DNA of 64,000 nucleotides from Demequina lutea (GCF_013409005.1 NZ_JACBZO010000001.1:186001-250000), one strand, 5' to 3'. Shown: positions 34,936 through 45,234, numbered from the stretch's first letter. Notes: a model not told the origin generated them from the sequence alone. Translations and numbers: made by a program.

Positions 34936-35697
34936 GTGGCTACAGCACTCATCACGGGAGCAAGTTCGGGTCTTGGCGAGGAATTCGCTTGGCAATTGGC
35001 ATCGGCCGGGCGAGACGTCGTCCTCGTGGCGCGCTCCAAAGACAGGCTCTCGGAAATGGCGCAGTTGCTCGCGGGCGCCACGAACGTGGCCGTCGAGGTG
35101 CTCGTGGCGGACCTCTCCACGCAGGAGGGAACGGCTGCCGTAGCCGCGCGCATCGCGGACAAGGACCGCCCGATCGACCTCCTCGTGAACAACGCCGGCT
35201 ACGCACTGAAGGCCGGCTTCCTGGAGACCGACGTCGCCGACGAGGTTGCGGCTCTCGATGTCATGGTGCGTGCGGTCCTCGTCCTCTCTCACGCCGCGGC
35301 AGGCGCGATGTCATCGAGGGGCCGAGGGGCGATCCTCAACGTCTCGTCGATCGCGGGTTGGCTGGGCAACGGAACCTACGCGGCGCACAAGGCCTGGGTG
35401 ACGTCGTTCACCGAGGGCCTCGCCTCTCAACTCAAGGGGACGGGTGTGAGCGCCACTGCGGTGCTGCCTGGCCTCACCCACACCGAGTTCCACGAGCGGG
35501 CCGAGCTCGGCGATTACGACGAACTGCCCGAATTCGCGTGGCTCGAGGCCGAGGATGTCGTGAGCGCCGCCCTGGCAGCGGTCCGCCGCAGGCAGGTCCT
35601 GGTGACGCCATCTGTGCGCTACGGCGCGCTCGCAGGCATCGTGAAGGTGCTCCCTCGCACGTGGGTGCGGGCGGCGGCGGGCCGCAACCGGGTCTAG
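34936..35697 (+). CDS. short-chain dehydrogenase/reductase
   Basis: The 253-residue SDR starts at GTG with A-L-I-T-G-A-S-S-G-L-G (cofactor-binding TGxxxGxG). It has N-N-A-G-Y in the central strand and the catalytic S...Y-A-A-H-K motif, with Tyr and Lys at about residues 153 and 157. A C-terminal helical extension of about 50 residues resembles the DltE/YdfG-like subgroup that acts on lipids or long acyl chains. The substrate is unknown. It is divergent from xthA with about 40 bases between starts and appears monocistronic. Confidence 0.92.
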   Translation: MATALITGASSGLGEEFAWQLASAGRDVVLVARSKDRLSEMAQLLAGATNVAVEVLVADLSTQEGTAAVAARIADKDRPIDLLVNNAGYALKAGFLETDVADEVAALDVMVRAVLVLSHAAAGAMSSRGRGAILNVSSIAGWLGNGTYAAHKAWVTSFTEGLASQLKGTGVSATAVLPGLTHTEFHERAELGDYDELPEFAWLEAEDVVSAALAAVRRRQVLVTPSVRYGALAGIVKVLPRTWVRAAAGRNRV

Positions 35698-35813
35698 CGG
35701 CTCAGCCCCGACGGAGGCGCCGTCGCCGCGCCCCTACGTGGCTCTATCCGCGCAGACGTGGGACCCTATCAACCTGAGCGGGAGCGTCGCTCGCTGCCAT
35801 AGCGGAGGTAATC

Positions 35814-36434
35814 ATGGAACCCATCATCGCGACCGTACTCATCCTGGGGATGGTCGGCGGGGTCGGCGCGTGGGTCGTCTTGGACGGGCGCAAGCGCAAG
35901 GCGGCTACCGCGTCGCTCGCAGGCCCACTGTCCGAGCGGGACTGGAACCTTACCGTGCGCGGCGATCAGGTGGTGGCGGGGCTGACCGCGGCGCCATTCG
36001 GTGCAGGCAGTCACCGTCGTTGCGAAGACGTGATCCGGTCGGCCGACAAGCGCCTCGTGTCCTTCACGTACAGGTGGACGACGGGATCCGGCGAGCACAA
36101 GAGCGACCACACGAAGCGAGTGACGATGATTGTCGGTGGGCCCAAGCTGCCCAAGCTCGAGGTCGAGGTCGAGGTCGAGGCGGGCGCGGACACCACCAAC
36201 GTGAGAGCTGCGGATGAAAGCGTCGGCCAAGCGATCATGCACCCGCAGATGAAGGAGCGCTTCATGCGACCCGACCTGATGGGCAGATCCGTCTTCTTCG
36301 AAAAGGGACGCATCGGCTTGGTTGACGACGCGGTGCCACTTGAGGACATCGTGATGCACACGGACGTGTCGGCCGCGGCCCTGCGCGAAATCGACGCGTT
36401 GATTCCGGTCGCCCTACGCGCCAAATTCTCCTGA
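35814..36434 (+). CDS. membrane-anchored protein of unknown function, related to the proteins flanking lemA
   Basis: The 206-residue protein has one N-terminal membrane helix (about residues 5-24), a basic segment and a beta-rich cytoplasmic domain. The C-terminal half has the pattern of an A-x-x-I/M-x-H-P-x-M motif, then a helix and F-F-E-K-G-R, which I also see in the proteins at 37091 and 38678. The three look like distant paralogues, perhaps DUF3137-like. A good GGAGGT ribosome binding site precedes the ATG. The sequence contains an unusual run of alternating Glu and Val at about residue 120. Function is unknown. Confidence 0.7.
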   Translation: MEPIIATVLILGMVGGVGAWVVLDGRKRKAATASLAGPLSERDWNLTVRGDQVVAGLTAAPFGAGSHRRCEDVIRSADKRLVSFTYRWTTGSGEHKSDHTKRVTMIVGGPKLPKLEVEVEVEAGADTTNVRAADESVGQAIMHPQMKERFMRPDLMGRSVFFEKGRIGLVDDAVPLEDIVMHTDVSAAALREIDALIPVALRAKFS

Positions 36435-36521
36435 TCGCAGAGGTTTAGGCACGGAACGCATTGATTTCCGGTCGTGGCGGCGCGCGTCCCCTCGACGCTT
36501 CGTCTCGATAGGCTTGCGGCC

Positions 36522-37088
36522 ATGACCTTGAACACTCCTCGCGAGCAATTGCGCGACCTCATCACCGAATTGGCCGTGGTGCGCGGCCGAGTGACGCTGT
36601 CCTCCGGCAAGGAGGCCGACTATTACGTCGACCTGCGCCGCATCACCCTGCACCACGCGGCCGCACCGCTCGTGGGTCACCTGCTGCTCGATGCGCTCGA
36701 GGAGGCCGGCTTCGGCCCCGCCGAGGTAGACGCCGTGGGTGGCCTGACCCTGGGTGCCGACCCGGTCGCCGCCGCGCTCCTGCATGCGGCCGCCTCGAGG
36801 GGGCTCGAGCTCGACGCCTTCGTGGTGCGCAAGGAGTCGAAGGCACACGGCCTCCAGCGCCGCGTCGAGGGGCCCGACGTGGCGGGCAAGAACGTCGTCG
36901 CGGTCGAGGACACCTCGACCACAGGCGGCTCGGTCCTGACCGCCGTCGAGGCGCTCCGCGAGGCTGGGGCGAACGTCGTCGCCGTTGCCGTCATCGTCGA
37001 CAGGGACACGGGTGCGCGAGAGAAGGTCGAGGCCGAGGGCCTGCCGTACCTGTCTCTCTACGGACTCGCGGACCTGGGTTTGGCGTAG
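36522..37088 (+). CDS. pyrE: orotate phosphoribosyltransferase
   Basis: The enzyme makes orotidine 5'-phosphate from orotate and PRPP in pyrimidine synthesis. Typical sites are L-S-S-G-K-E-A-D-Y-Y-V near residue 30, the R-K-E-S-K-A-H-G loop and the PRPP motif V-V-A-V-E-D-T-S-T-T-G-G-S. At 188 residues it matches the actinobacterial form. ATG 36522 is chosen because upstream codons are an Arg/Ala-rich extension outside the family. The stop is two bases before the next gene, with which it is probably cotranscribed, although that gene is unrelated in function. Confidence 0.95.
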   Translation: MTLNTPREQLRDLITELAVVRGRVTLSSGKEADYYVDLRRITLHHAAAPLVGHLLLDALEEAGFGPAEVDAVGGLTLGADPVAAALLHAAASRGLELDAFVVRKESKAHGLQRRVEGPDVAGKNVVAVEDTSTTGGSVLTAVEALREAGANVVAVAVIVDRDTGAREKVEAEGLPYLSLYGLADLGLA

Positions 37089-37090
37089 TC

Positions 37091-38062
37091 ATGCGGTGGT
37101 CCGGCATGCTCACGGGGCGCAATCTCGTGCGGAGCATGGCGGGCGTGCTCGGCGCGATCGCGAGTTTCGCGTTCGTCTACCTCCCGCTCACCCGCGTGAC
37201 GGTCTACCTCATTCTTGCCGCGCTGGTGGCGCTCGGCATCGGCCTGTTCGCGTCGGAACGGAAGCGTAGCCGCGAGCGTGCTGCGGCGCAGACCTTTGCC
37301 AGCCTGAGCAACTGGACCTTCCAGGAGAGCCTCAATGGCCTCTTCGCGGGCCTGAAGACCCCTCCCTTCGACGCCCAAGAGATGACCTACACCCAGGTCG
37401 TCACGGGGCGCTTCGGTGGGTACGAGTGCTTCGACGGATTGTTCGAGTGGCGCAAGCGCGTCGACAGGGACAACTACGTCACGGGTTCGCACCGCGTCGC
37501 GGCGGTGCGACTTCCCGACGAGCTCCCACGGCTGATGCTTGTTCCCGAAGGCCTCGGCTCTCGCCTCGCGAAGGTGTTCGGTGGCGCGGATATCGACTTC
37601 GAGTCGAGCGCGTTCAACCGCTCGTGGAGGGTGCTCGCAGATAACCCAAAGGTCGCGTACGAGATGCTGAACCCGCGCGCGCTCGCCAGGCTTGAGGCGA
37701 TGGAGTCGAAGGCGCCCCTCCTGTTCGAGAGGGGCTTCGGCGTACGGATCGACGACGACTCCAAGGGCATCGATTCGCTCGCGGAGCGACTGAGCGGGAT
37801 CCTTGCCGTCGCGCGCTTCTTGCCGGAGCACACGATCGAGGATTACGGGCACCTCGCCAACTCGATTGGCCCACTGCCCTCCGCCGTGACGCCTGGCGCT
37901 CTCACCCATGGCTACAACCCCGAGATGCTCGCGGCGGATGAGGAGTACCGGCGCACTGCCAAGCCGCGCAAGCAACAGAAGTGGATCGACGCCGCGCGTA
38001 CCGGAGAGCCACCTGCGGCGCAGCCTGGCACGCCCGTCGCGTTTGACCCCGACGCGATATAG
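37091..38062 (+). CDS. membrane protein of unknown function next to lemA (DUF3137-like)
   Basis: The 323-residue protein has two close N-terminal hydrophobic segments (about residues 17-55), then a soluble domain. Motifs include F-E-S-S-A-F-N-R-S-W-R-V, which matches [12 protein letters not shown] in the protein at 38678. The A-Y-E-M-L-N-P-R-A and A-H-A-I-L-T-G-P-M segments also correspond between the two. Such proteins often sit beside LemA in actinobacteria and may form a membrane complex with it, which is inference from linkage. The C-terminal 50 residues are charged and disordered. Confidence 0.75.
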   Translation: MRWSGMLTGRNLVRSMAGVLGAIASFAFVYLPLTRVTVYLILAALVALGIGLFASERKRSRERAAAQTFASLSNWTFQESLNGLFAGLKTPPFDAQEMTYTQVVTGRFGGYECFDGLFEWRKRVDRDNYVTGSHRVAAVRLPDELPRLMLVPEGLGSRLAKVFGGADIDFESSAFNRSWRVLADNPKVAYEMLNPRALARLEAMESKAPLLFERGFGVRIDDDSKGIDSLAERLSGILAVARFLPEHTIEDYGHLANSIGPLPSAVTPGALTHGYNPEMLAADEEYRRTAKPRKQQKWIDAARTGEPPAAQPGTPVAFDPDAI

Positions 38063-38093
38063 CATCGGCGCTATACCTACTGAGGGAGCATTT

Positions 38094-38651
38094 GTGCCAG
38101 CCATCATCATCACTGTGGCCGTTGTGGTTATCGTCGCGCTGTGGGCCACCGCCCAATACAACGGGCTCGTGCGGCTCCGGAACCTGGTTCAGGAATCGTG
38201 GAAGCAGATCGACGTCGAACTGCAGCGCAGGCACGACCTCATCCCGAACCTCGTCGAGACGGTCAAGGGTTACGCGAAGCACGAGAGCGGGACCTTTGAG
38301 GCCGTTACGGCGGCTCGCACCGCCGCGGCCGCTCCCGGATCCACGGTGGCCCAGCAGGCCGCTCAGGAGAACGTGCTGACCCAGGCGCTCGGGCGACTGT
38401 TCGCCGTCGCCGAGGCCTACCCCGACCTCAAGGCGAACATCGGGTTCCAGCAGCTCCAGCAGGAGCTGACCAACACCGAGGACCGCATCGCTGCTGGGCG
38501 TCGTTTCTACAACGCGAACGTGCGTGAGCTCAACACCAAGATCGAGGTCTTCCCGACCAACGTGATCGCGGGGATGTTCCACTTTGCCAAGGCCGAGTAC
38601 TTCGAGGTGGACGACCAGGCCGTGCGGGCCACGCCCGAGGTGAAGTTCTAG
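38094..38651 (+). CDS. lemA: LemA family protein
   Basis: The 185-residue protein has an N-terminal membrane helix and the LemA domain: Y-N-G-L-V-R-L-R-N-L-V-Q-E-S-W-K-Q-I-D-V followed by the R-R-H-D-L-I-P-N-L-V segment. Long helices with A-Y-P-D-L-K-A-N, F-x-x-L-Q-x-E-L-x-x-T-E-D-R-I-A and R-x-F-Y-N-A-N-V complete it. All are near-invariant in the family. GTG 38094 with GAGGGAG upstream is the clear start; the longer frame runs back over the preceding gene. LemA proteins have no established biochemical activity. It is flanked on both sides by members of the same unknown membrane family. Confidence 0.93.
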   Translation: MPAIIITVAVVVIVALWATAQYNGLVRLRNLVQESWKQIDVELQRRHDLIPNLVETVKGYAKHESGTFEAVTAARTAAAAPGSTVAQQAAQENVLTQALGRLFAVAEAYPDLKANIGFQQLQQELTNTEDRIAAGRRFYNANVRELNTKIEVFPTNVIAGMFHFAKAEYFEVDDQAVRATPEVKF

Positions 38652-38677
38652 GACTCGACGTCCTGGAGGTGTAGAAG

Positions 38678-39433
38678 ATGGACCCCAACTCAGGTCTCTC
38701 TTCGGGTTTGTTCTACATTTTCCCCACCATTTTCATCGTGTTCTTTGTGGTGGTCGTAGCCGTCATGATCGGCGCCGTGGTCTTTGGCGTGCGAGCCTCA
38801 CGCCGCCGCCGCGAATCCATCGCGGCGATCGTGACCGTCAACGGCCTGAGCTATGTGGGCGAGGACCACTCCCTGGTCGACTCATTCGTTGGTGACCCGT
38901 TCGGCAAGGGGCAGAACCGGCGCGCGCGGGATGTGGTCGCTGGCAATCACGCGGGCGACCCGTTCCAGAGTTTCGCGTACTCCTACGAGACCGAGACGCG
39001 CGACGCGAATGGCAACACCACCAAGACGACGCACAGCTTCCAGGTGACGTGGATTCCCGTACCCGCCCCGTTCCCTCACGTGCGGATCACGCCGGATTCA
39101 GCGTGGCTTCGCGCCTTGGGTTCGCTCGCGGGGCACGATCTCAACACCGAGTCGGCCCAGTTCAATGCCAGGTGGCGCGTGCGGGCCAACGACGAGCGGG
39201 TGGCGCACGCGATCCTGACGGGGCCGATGATCGGGCGGTTCATGCACGCCGACGTGCGAGACCGCGCGGCGATCTTCCAGGGCGAACGTCTCATGTCCTT
39301 TGCACCTCAAGCGAGCGACCTCACCGAGCCGAACACGGTGGTTGGCATGCTGCAGGACGTCGCCGCGCTGGTGCCCCCGTTTCTGATTGACGATCTGAGG
39401 GGTCGCGTTGCAGGCCAAATCGCGGCCGCCTAG
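38678..39433 (+). CDS. membrane protein of unknown function downstream of lemA (DUF3137-like)
   Basis: The 251-residue protein has one N-terminal membrane helix (about residues 12-36) followed by Arg-rich residues. A beta-rich domain contains [16 protein letters not shown], typical of an exposed strand pair. It shares the F-N-A-R-W-R-V motif with the protein upstream of lemA. GGAGGT precedes the ATG. With pyrE, the upstream paralogue and lemA it forms a compact same-strand cluster. Its 3' end overlaps that of the convergent DedA gene by four bases. Confidence 0.75.
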   Translation: MDPNSGLSSGLFYIFPTIFIVFFVVVVAVMIGAVVFGVRASRRRRESIAAIVTVNGLSYVGEDHSLVDSFVGDPFGKGQNRRARDVVAGNHAGDPFQSFAYSYETETRDANGNTTKTTHSFQVTWIPVPAPFPHVRITPDSAWLRALGSLAGHDLNTESAQFNARWRVRANDERVAHAILTGPMIGRFMHADVRDRAAIFQGERLMSFAPQASDLTEPNTVVGMLQDVAALVPPFLIDDLRGRVAGQIAAA

Positions 39434-40107
39434 TCCTCGGTCAATGCGGCGACGACCTTGCGCGCGTCGACCCGGTGCCTAATCCACTCGACAGCGATCG
39501 GGATGAGCGAGACGGCGACCACCAGCACGAGTGCCACGTCGATGTTGTTCTTGACCACGGCGAACCGGCCCAGCCAGTAGCCGAGCATGGTCACGCCCAC
39601 TCCCCACGAAAGAGCGCCGATGACGTTGAAGCGCACGAAGCGCGGGTACGACATCTTGCCGACGCCCGCCGCGACGGGAATGTAGGTGCGCACGAAGGGC
39701 ACGAACTGCGCGAGGATGATGGCGCGGCCACCGTAGCGCTCAAAGAACGCGTGAGTGCGGTCTACGTACGCCTTCTTGAAGAAGCGCGAGTCGGGACGGT
39801 TGAAGATCTTGGGGCCGCTGACGCGCCCGATCCAGTAGCCGGATTGGGGTCCAATGAACGCGGCCCCGCCGAGGATCGCGGCGACCGCCCAGATCGGCAG
39901 GTGAATCTGCGCGGTCCCGGTGAAGAGGCCTGCGGTGAAGAGCAGGGAATCGCCGGGCAGGAACGGAAAGAGCAGGCCCGTCTCGATGATGATCACCGCG
40001 CAAATGGCCACGATCGCCCACGTGCCGTAGCGGTCGATGAGGTCGTTGAGCAGGGTGTCCGCGTTGAGCCAGCTGGGGCCGAGTGTGGGAAGCATGGTGG
40101 TAAGCAC
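39430..40107 (-). CDS. DedA family membrane protein
   Basis: The 225-residue protein shows the DedA/SNARE-associated domain. It has a first hydrophobic hairpin with [15 protein letters not shown], the amphipathic re-entrant segment with [14 protein letters not shown] and conserved Arg, and further helices to the C-terminus. DedA proteins are linked to lipid flipping and membrane homeostasis; some export or recycle polyprenyl-phosphate carriers. It is transcribed alone, divergent from purT. Confidence 0.93.
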   Translation of the reverse strand: MLTTMLPTLGPSWLNADTLLNDLIDRYGTWAIVAICAVIIIETGLLFPFLPGDSLLFTAGLFTGTAQIHLPIWAVAAILGGAAFIGPQSGYWIGRVSGPKIFNRPDSRFFKKAYVDRTHAFFERYGGRAIILAQFVPFVRTYIPVAAGVGKMSYPRFVRFNVIGALSWGVGVTMLGYWLGRFAVVKNNIDVALVLVVAVSLIPIAVEWIRHRVDARKVVAALTED

Positions 40108-40215
40108 GCGCCTAGGCTACGCGGCTTACATGAGATTCAGGTGATTTCTGCTGAATCTCTGCGGCGGTGCGAGAGGGCCTGCGGCCTCGAACCCGCAACC
40201 TGGAACAATGGCGAC

Positions 40216-41421
40216 ATGACCTCCATCGGCACCCCGCTCAGTCCCGGCGCTACGCGCGCCTTGTTGCTCGGCTCGGGCGAGTTGGGCAAGGAGGTGGCGA
40301 TCGAGCTCATGCGCCTCGGCGTCGAGGTCATCGCTTGCGATCGGTACGCCGATGCTCCCGCGATGCAGGTCGCGCACCGCGCCCATGTTCTCGACATGCT
40401 CGACGCCGATGCTTTGCGCGCGGTGGTCGCCCTGGAGCGCCCGCACCTGGTGATCCCGGAGATCGAGGCCATCGCCACCGAGGCGCTCGCCGACATCGAG
40501 GCCGGGGGAGTGACCGTCGTACCCACGGCAAGGGCCACGCGGCTGACGATGAACCGCGAGGGAATCCGCAGGCTTGCGGCCGAGGAGCTTGGCCTGCCCA
40601 CCTCGCCATATCGCTTCGTCGACTCGCTCGCCGACCTCGAGGCCGCCGTCGCCGAGGTGGGCGTGCCTTGTGTGGTCAAGCCAGTGATGTCGTCGTCCGG
40701 CAAGGGCCAGTCCGTGGTGCGCGAGTCGAGCGACGTGGCGCACGCCTGGGATTACGCCATGGGTGGTGCCAGGGCCGCGGGGACGCGCGTGATCGTCGAG
40801 GGCTTTGTCGACTTCGACTACGAGATCACTCAACTCACCGTTCGGCACGCGGGAGGCACCACCTACCTGGACCCGATCGGGCACACCCAGGTCGACGGCG
40901 ACTATCGCGAGTCCTGGCAACCCCAGCCGATGTCCGATGCGGCGCTCGCGGCCGCGCGGCGGATCGCGGGTGCGGTGACGGAGGCGCTGGGCGGCTGGGG
41001 AGTGTTCGGCGTCGAGCTGTTCGTGCGCGGCGACGACGTGCTCTTCTCCGAGGTCTCTCCCCGCCCGCACGACACGGGGCTGGTCACGCTCGTCTCTCAG
41101 GACCTCAGCGAGTTCGCCCTGCACGCGCGGGCGATCCTTGGCCTCCCCGTGCACGAGACGCCGTGCGTCCCTGCCGCATCGTGCGCCGTCCTCGCGGAGG
41201 GCAGTGGCGTGCCCGTCTTCCACGGCGTTGCCGATGCGCTCGCGGTGGCGGGCACCGACCTGCGCCTCTTCGGCAAGCCCAGGGTCGACGGCCGACGCCG
41301 CGTGGGCGTGACGCTCGCGCGCGCCGTGGGCGGGGGCGCTATGGATCACGGCGCCGGTGTCGACGCGGCCAGGGCGACGGCGCGGGCATCGGCCGCGGCG
41401 CTGACGGTGGAACTCGCGTGA
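40216..41421 (+). CDS. purT: formate-dependent phosphoribosylglycinamide formyltransferase
   Basis: PurT makes formyl-GAR from GAR, formate and ATP in purine synthesis. The 401-residue ATP-grasp protein contains [10 protein letters not shown] near residue 18, the central [13 protein letters not shown] loop, the [11 protein letters not shown] metal site, and L-F-G-K-P with R-R-x-G-V-x-L-A at the end. ATG 40216 is chosen from family alignment; upstream sequence in the frame is not conserved-looking. The stop overlaps the next start in GTGA. purA and the purD-purC genes are elsewhere in the window. Confidence 0.95.
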   Translation: MTSIGTPLSPGATRALLLGSGELGKEVAIELMRLGVEVIACDRYADAPAMQVAHRAHVLDMLDADALRAVVALERPHLVIPEIEAIATEALADIEAGGVTVVPTARATRLTMNREGIRRLAAEELGLPTSPYRFVDSLADLEAAVAEVGVPCVVKPVMSSSGKGQSVVRESSDVAHAWDYAMGGARAAGTRVIVEGFVDFDYEITQLTVRHAGGTTYLDPIGHTQVDGDYRESWQPQPMSDAALAAARRIAGAVTEALGGWGVFGVELFVRGDDVLFSEVSPRPHDTGLVTLVSQDLSEFALHARAILGLPVHETPCVPAASCAVLAEGSGVPVFHGVADALAVAGTDLRLFGKPRVDGRRRVGVTLARAVGGGAMDHGAGVDAARATARASAAALTVELA

Positions 41422-42101
41422 GCGGATTGAGCACGCCAAACGGCCCAGGCGCGGACGCGGACGCGCGGGAGTCCGACACGGAACCGGGTCACGGCGTCGG
41501 CTCGTGGGAGGGCGAGTGGCCCGAGGACCCGCGGCTCGACCCCGACCTGCTGCGCGAGGGAGACAGGCGCAACGTCGTCGACCGCTACCGCTATTGGCGC
41601 CACGACGCGATAGTCGCGGACCTCGACACTCTGAGGCACCCGTTCCACGTCGCGATCGAGAACTGGCAACACGACTTCAACATCGGCTCCGTGGTGCGCA
41701 CGGCGAATGCGTTCGCGGCGCGCGAGGTGCACATCGTGGGTAATAAGCGCTGGAACAGGCGCGGCGCGATGGTGACGGACCGCTACCAGCACGTTCGCCA
41801 TCACCCGACGGTCGAGGAGTTCGTCGCCTGGGCGCACGGCGAAGGCCTGCCCGTCATCGGCATCGACAACCTGCAGGGCTCGGTGCCTCTCGAGACCTAC
41901 CAGCTACCCACCGCTTGCGTGCTCGTGTTCGGCCAGGAAAGCATCGGGCTCACCGACGCCGTGAGAGAGGCGGCCGATGCGACTCTCGCGATCGCGCAGT
42001 ATGGCTCGACGCGGTCGATCAACGCGGGCGCGGCGGCGGCGATTGCCATGCACGCGTGGGTGCGCCAGCATGGAGACCTGGAGGTGGGTCATGGGGGGTG
42101 A
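41418..42101 (+). CDS. TrmH/SpoU-family RNA 2'-O-methyltransferase
   Basis: The 227-residue protein has a charged N-terminal region and a SPOUT methyltransferase domain. Motif 1 is [12 protein letters not shown], motif 2 contains [10 protein letters not shown], and motif 3 is [12 protein letters not shown]. Together these form the trefoil knot that binds S-adenosylmethionine. It probably modifies a tRNA or rRNA ribose; the site is unknown. GTG 41418 overlaps the purT stop codon by four bases, so the two are translationally coupled. Confidence 0.92.
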   Translation: MSGLSTPNGPGADADARESDTEPGHGVGSWEGEWPEDPRLDPDLLREGDRRNVVDRYRYWRHDAIVADLDTLRHPFHVAIENWQHDFNIGSVVRTANAFAAREVHIVGNKRWNRRGAMVTDRYQHVRHHPTVEEFVAWAHGEGLPVIGIDNLQGSVPLETYQLPTACVLVFGQESIGLTDAVREAADATLAIAQYGSTRSINAGAAAAIAMHAWVRQHGDLEVGHGG

Positions 42102-42107
42102 CGTTCG

Positions 42108-42716
42108 ATGAATGCGACCAGAGCCTTGGTGTGGGCGTCTCGAGTGCTTTTTGGGCTCGGGCTAGTGCTGTTCGCCGGGTTGTTCATCTACATGGCCACG
42201 CAGTCCGGATCAGGCGACGTGACCACTAGCGGTGGGACCGTGACCAACGTATCCAGCGGCGAGATGAAGGCGGCGGTGATCATCTTCGCGGCGATCGCAT
42301 GGAGTTTCTTGGCCGGATCGGGATTGCGCACCCTGTCACAAAGCACGTCGTGGCCGCGCGCCTTGTTATCGATCGCCGAGTTGGTGGGATTCGGCGTGAT
42401 CTTCGCGGCGCCGATCTACGCAGTGTCGGGACGCGACGGTATGGCGGGAGCCCTGGCATGTTTTCTCTCGGGCTTCGCGGTCATCATCGTGTCCAAACTG
42501 GTTGCCTTCACTTCGTTTGGCGCGAAGGAGGCCGCCGCTTCGGTCGGCAGCGAAATCGCGAGAGCGAAGGACATCTACCGTCAGGCCCAGGATCGCAGCG
42601 CTATGAATGCGCCACCCGCATCGTTCGCGCCGCAGACGTTCATGCCGTCGGCACAGACCTTCGCACCCGAGCCCCCTTCGCAGGAACCGCCAGGATCGTC
42701 CTCGCCCGCGCGGTGA
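42108..42716 (+). CDS. predicted membrane protein with disordered tail
   Basis: The 202-residue protein has four hydrophobic segments (about residues 9-29, 55-71, 84-103 and 110-132), then a cytoplasmic tail rich in Pro, Ala and Ser. No family is recognised. A GGGGGGTGA ribosome binding site lies just after the stop of the methyltransferase gene, six bases upstream of this start, so it probably belongs to the purT operon end. Function is unknown. Confidence 0.7.
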   Translation: MNATRALVWASRVLFGLGLVLFAGLFIYMATQSGSGDVTTSGGTVTNVSSGEMKAAVIIFAAIAWSFLAGSGLRTLSQSTSWPRALLSIAELVGFGVIFAAPIYAVSGRDGMAGALACFLSGFAVIIVSKLVAFTSFGAKEAAASVGSEIARAKDIYRQAQDRSAMNAPPASFAPQTFMPSAQTFAPEPPSQEPPGSSSPAR

Positions 42717-42809
42717 CGCCAAGGACCTAAGGCCAGCGGCGGGCACCCTTCATTTCTGACACAATAGCCAACGGTTCCCTTTCACATTTCTGACGTTCAG
42801 GAGAGACGC

Positions 42810-43829
42810 ATGGCCCTCGCCACACCCGAGTCCTACAACGCAATGCTGGACGCCGCCAAGGCCGGCGGCTATGCATTCCCCGCAATCAACATCACGTCGT
42901 CCTCGAGCATCACCGCGGCCATTCAGGGCTTCGCGGAGGCCGAGTCTGACGGCATCATTCAGGTTTCCGTGGGTGGCGGTCAGTACGCTTCCGGTTCGAC
43001 AATCAAGGACCCGGTCATCGGTTCGCTCGCCCTCGCCGCGTACACCCGCGAGGTCGCGGACAGCTACGGCGTCACCGTTGCGCTCCACACCGACCACTGC
43101 CACGCCACGTACGTCGACTCCTGGCTGCGCCCCCTCCTCGCCGCATCGACCGCGAAGGTCAAGGCCGGCGGCCTGCCGATCTTCCAGTCGCACATGTGGG
43201 ACGGCTCGTCCGTGCCGATGGCAGAGAACCTGATCATGGCTGCCGAACTCCTCGAGCTCGCCCAGGCCGCGAATATCATCCTCGAGATCGAAATCGGCGT
43301 TGTCGGTGGCGAAGAGGACGGCCACGCCGCCGAGGTCAACGACAAGCTGTACACCACGGCCGAGGACGGCCTCAAGACCATCGAGGCACTCGGTCTTGGC
43401 GAGAAGGGCCGCTACATGACGGCCCTCACGTTCGGCAACGTGCACGGCGCGTACAAGCCGGGCGCCGTCAAGCTGCGTCCCGAACTGCTCGGCGAGATCC
43501 AGGCCGAGGTTGGCGCCAAGGTGGGCAAGAACATGCCCTTCGACCTCGTCTTCCACGGCGGCTCCGGCTCGTCTGCGGAAGACATCGCGACCGCTGTGTC
43601 ACACGGCGTCATCAAGATGAACGTCGACACGGATACGCAGTACGCGTACACGCGTCCCGTGGTTGACCACATGATGAAGAACTACGATGGCGTCCTCAAG
43701 GTCGACGGCGAGTGGGGTAACAAGAAGGTCTACGACCCCCGTGCATGGGGCAAGGCGGCCGAGGCAGGCATGGCGGCCCGTGTGGTCGAGGCTTGCCAGC
43801 AGCTCGGCTCCGCCGGCAAGAAGATCTAG
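42810..43829 (+). CDS. fba: class II fructose-bisphosphate aldolase
   Basis: The enzyme cleaves fructose 1,6-bisphosphate in glycolysis and works in reverse in gluconeogenesis. The 339-residue protein has the zinc-site motif A-L-H-T-D-H-C-H-A at about residues 91-99, a second site around E-I-E-I-G-V-V-G-G-E-E-D-G, and the G-G-S-G-S loop with K-M-N-V-D-T-D-T-Q near the C-terminus. Length is normal for the class IIA form. A strong CAGGAGAG ribosome binding site is present. A GC-rich hairpin follows the stop. Confidence 0.97.
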   Translation: MALATPESYNAMLDAAKAGGYAFPAINITSSSSITAAIQGFAEAESDGIIQVSVGGGQYASGSTIKDPVIGSLALAAYTREVADSYGVTVALHTDHCHATYVDSWLRPLLAASTAKVKAGGLPIFQSHMWDGSSVPMAENLIMAAELLELAQAANIILEIEIGVVGGEEDGHAAEVNDKLYTTAEDGLKTIEALGLGEKGRYMTALTFGNVHGAYKPGAVKLRPELLGEIQAEVGAKVGKNMPFDLVFHGGSGSSAEDIATAVSHGVIKMNVDTDTQYAYTRPVVDHMMKNYDGVLKVDGEWGNKKVYDPRAWGKAAEAGMAARVVEACQQLGSAGKKI

Positions 43830-43846
43830 GTACCACGATTTCGCGG

Positions 43847-43880
43847 AACGCCCCCGGAGTCGTTGGACACCGGGGGCGTT
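43847..43880. terminator. terminator-like hairpin after fba
   Basis: AACGCCCCCGG (43847-43857) pairs perfectly with CCGGGGGCGTT (43870-43880) across a 12-base loop. There is no strong T run, but the position between fba and purA fits transcription termination. Confidence 0.7.
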
Positions 43881-43935
43881 CGCACGTTTCAGTAACAACC
43901 AAGCCCCGGCGGTGACCGGGTGAGGGGAGTACACG

Positions 43936-45234
43936 ATGCCAGGTGTCGTGATTGTAGGAGCCCAGTGGGGCGACGAGGGTAAGGGCAAGGCCACAGACGT
44001 TCTTGGCTCCCGCGTCGACTACGTGGTGAAGTTCAATGGCGGAAACAACGCCGGTCACACTGTCGTGATTGGCGATCAGAAGTTCGCCCTGCACCTGTTG
44101 CCTTCGGGCATTCTCACGCCTGGGGTCATTCCCGTGATCGGCAACGGCGTCGTGGTTGATATCTCCGTGCTGATGGGGGAGCTCGACGAGCTCATCGCGC
44201 GCGGAGTGGACCCCTCCAAGTTGCTGATCTCGAATGCGGCCCACGTGATCGCGCCCTACGCGCGCACCCTGGACCAGGTCACCGAGCGCTTCTTGGGCAG
44301 CCGCAAGATTGGCACGACCGGCAGGGGCATCGGTCCCGCCTACGCCGACAAGATCAACCGCCTCGGCATCCGCATGGGCGACCTCTTCGATGAGGCGGTC
44401 CTGCGCGACAAGATCGAGGGCGCGCTGGCGATGAAGAATCACCTGCTCGTCAAGGTCTACAACCGGCGTGCCATCACGGTCGACGAGGTGGCCGACGAGC
44501 TGCTCTCGTACCGCGAGCGCTTGGCGCCGATGGTGGCCGACACCTCGCTCTTGCTCAATCAGGCGCTCGACGCGGGCAAGAATGTGCTTTTCGAGGGCGG
44601 TCAGGCGACGATGCTCGACGTCGACCACGGCACGTACCCGTTCGTGACGTCGTCCAACGCGACGGCGGGCGGGGCCTGCACGGGTTCGGGCGTTGGCCCC
44701 ACCAAGATCGACGCCGTCATCGGCATCGTCAAGGCGTACACGACGCGCGTCGGCGAGGGCCCATTCCCCACCGAGCTGCTCGACAAGTTCGGTGAGCGCC
44801 TGCGTGACATCGGCCACGAGTTCGGCACCACCACCGGGCGTCCGCGCCGCTGTGGTTGGTACGACGCGGTGGTCGCACGTTACGCGTCGCGCATCAACGG
44901 CCTCACCGACTTCGTGCTCACCAAGCTCGACGTGCTCACGGGCCTCGACGAAATTCCCGTCTGCGTCGCCTACGACGTCAACGGCGTGCGCTTCGACGAG
45001 CTGCCTCAGGACCAGGCAGACTTTGCCGCGGCCGTGCCGATCTACGAGACGTTCCCCGGCTGGACCGAGGACATCTCGAAGGCCCGCTCATTCGAGGAAC
45101 TCCCGCAGACCGCTCAGGACTACGTGATCGCGCTCGAGGAGATCTCCGGTTGCCGCATGTCGGCCATCGGAGTGGGCCCCGCCCGCGACGAGATCCTGGT
45201 TCGTCACGACCTGCTTCACGCGAGGGGTGTGTAG
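43936..45234 (+). CDS. purA: adenylosuccinate synthetase
   Basis: The enzyme converts IMP to adenylosuccinate with GTP and aspartate, the first committed step to AMP. The 432-residue protein carries the GTP-binding loop [11 protein letters not shown] near the N-terminus, the G-G-N-N-A-G-H-T motif, [11 protein letters not shown], and the aspartate-binding [13 protein letters not shown] region. It stands alone behind the fba terminator. Length is normal. Confidence 0.97.
   Translation: MPGVVIVGAQWGDEGKGKATDVLGSRVDYVVKFNGGNNAGHTVVIGDQKFALHLLPSGILTPGVIPVIGNGVVVDISVLMGELDELIARGVDPSKLLISNAAHVIAPYARTLDQVTERFLGSRKIGTTGRGIGPAYADKINRLGIRMGDLFDEAVLRDKIEGALAMKNHLLVKVYNRRAITVDEVADELLSYRERLAPMVADTSLLLNQALDAGKNVLFEGGQATMLDVDHGTYPFVTSSNATAGGACTGSGVGPTKIDAVIGIVKAYTTRVGEGPFPTELLDKFGERLRDIGHEFGTTTGRPRRCGWYDAVVARYASRINGLTDFVLTKLDVLTGLDEIPVCVAYDVNGVRFDELPQDQADFAAAVPIYETFPGWTEDISKARSFEELPQTAQDYVIALEEISGCRMSAIGVGPARDEILVRHDLLHARGV

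Noticed and set aside
40137..41439. Long minus-strand frame opposite purT
   Set aside because: Its residues (Arg, His, Gly, Val) are those expected from the complement of a high-GC gene; purT is unambiguous on the plus strand.
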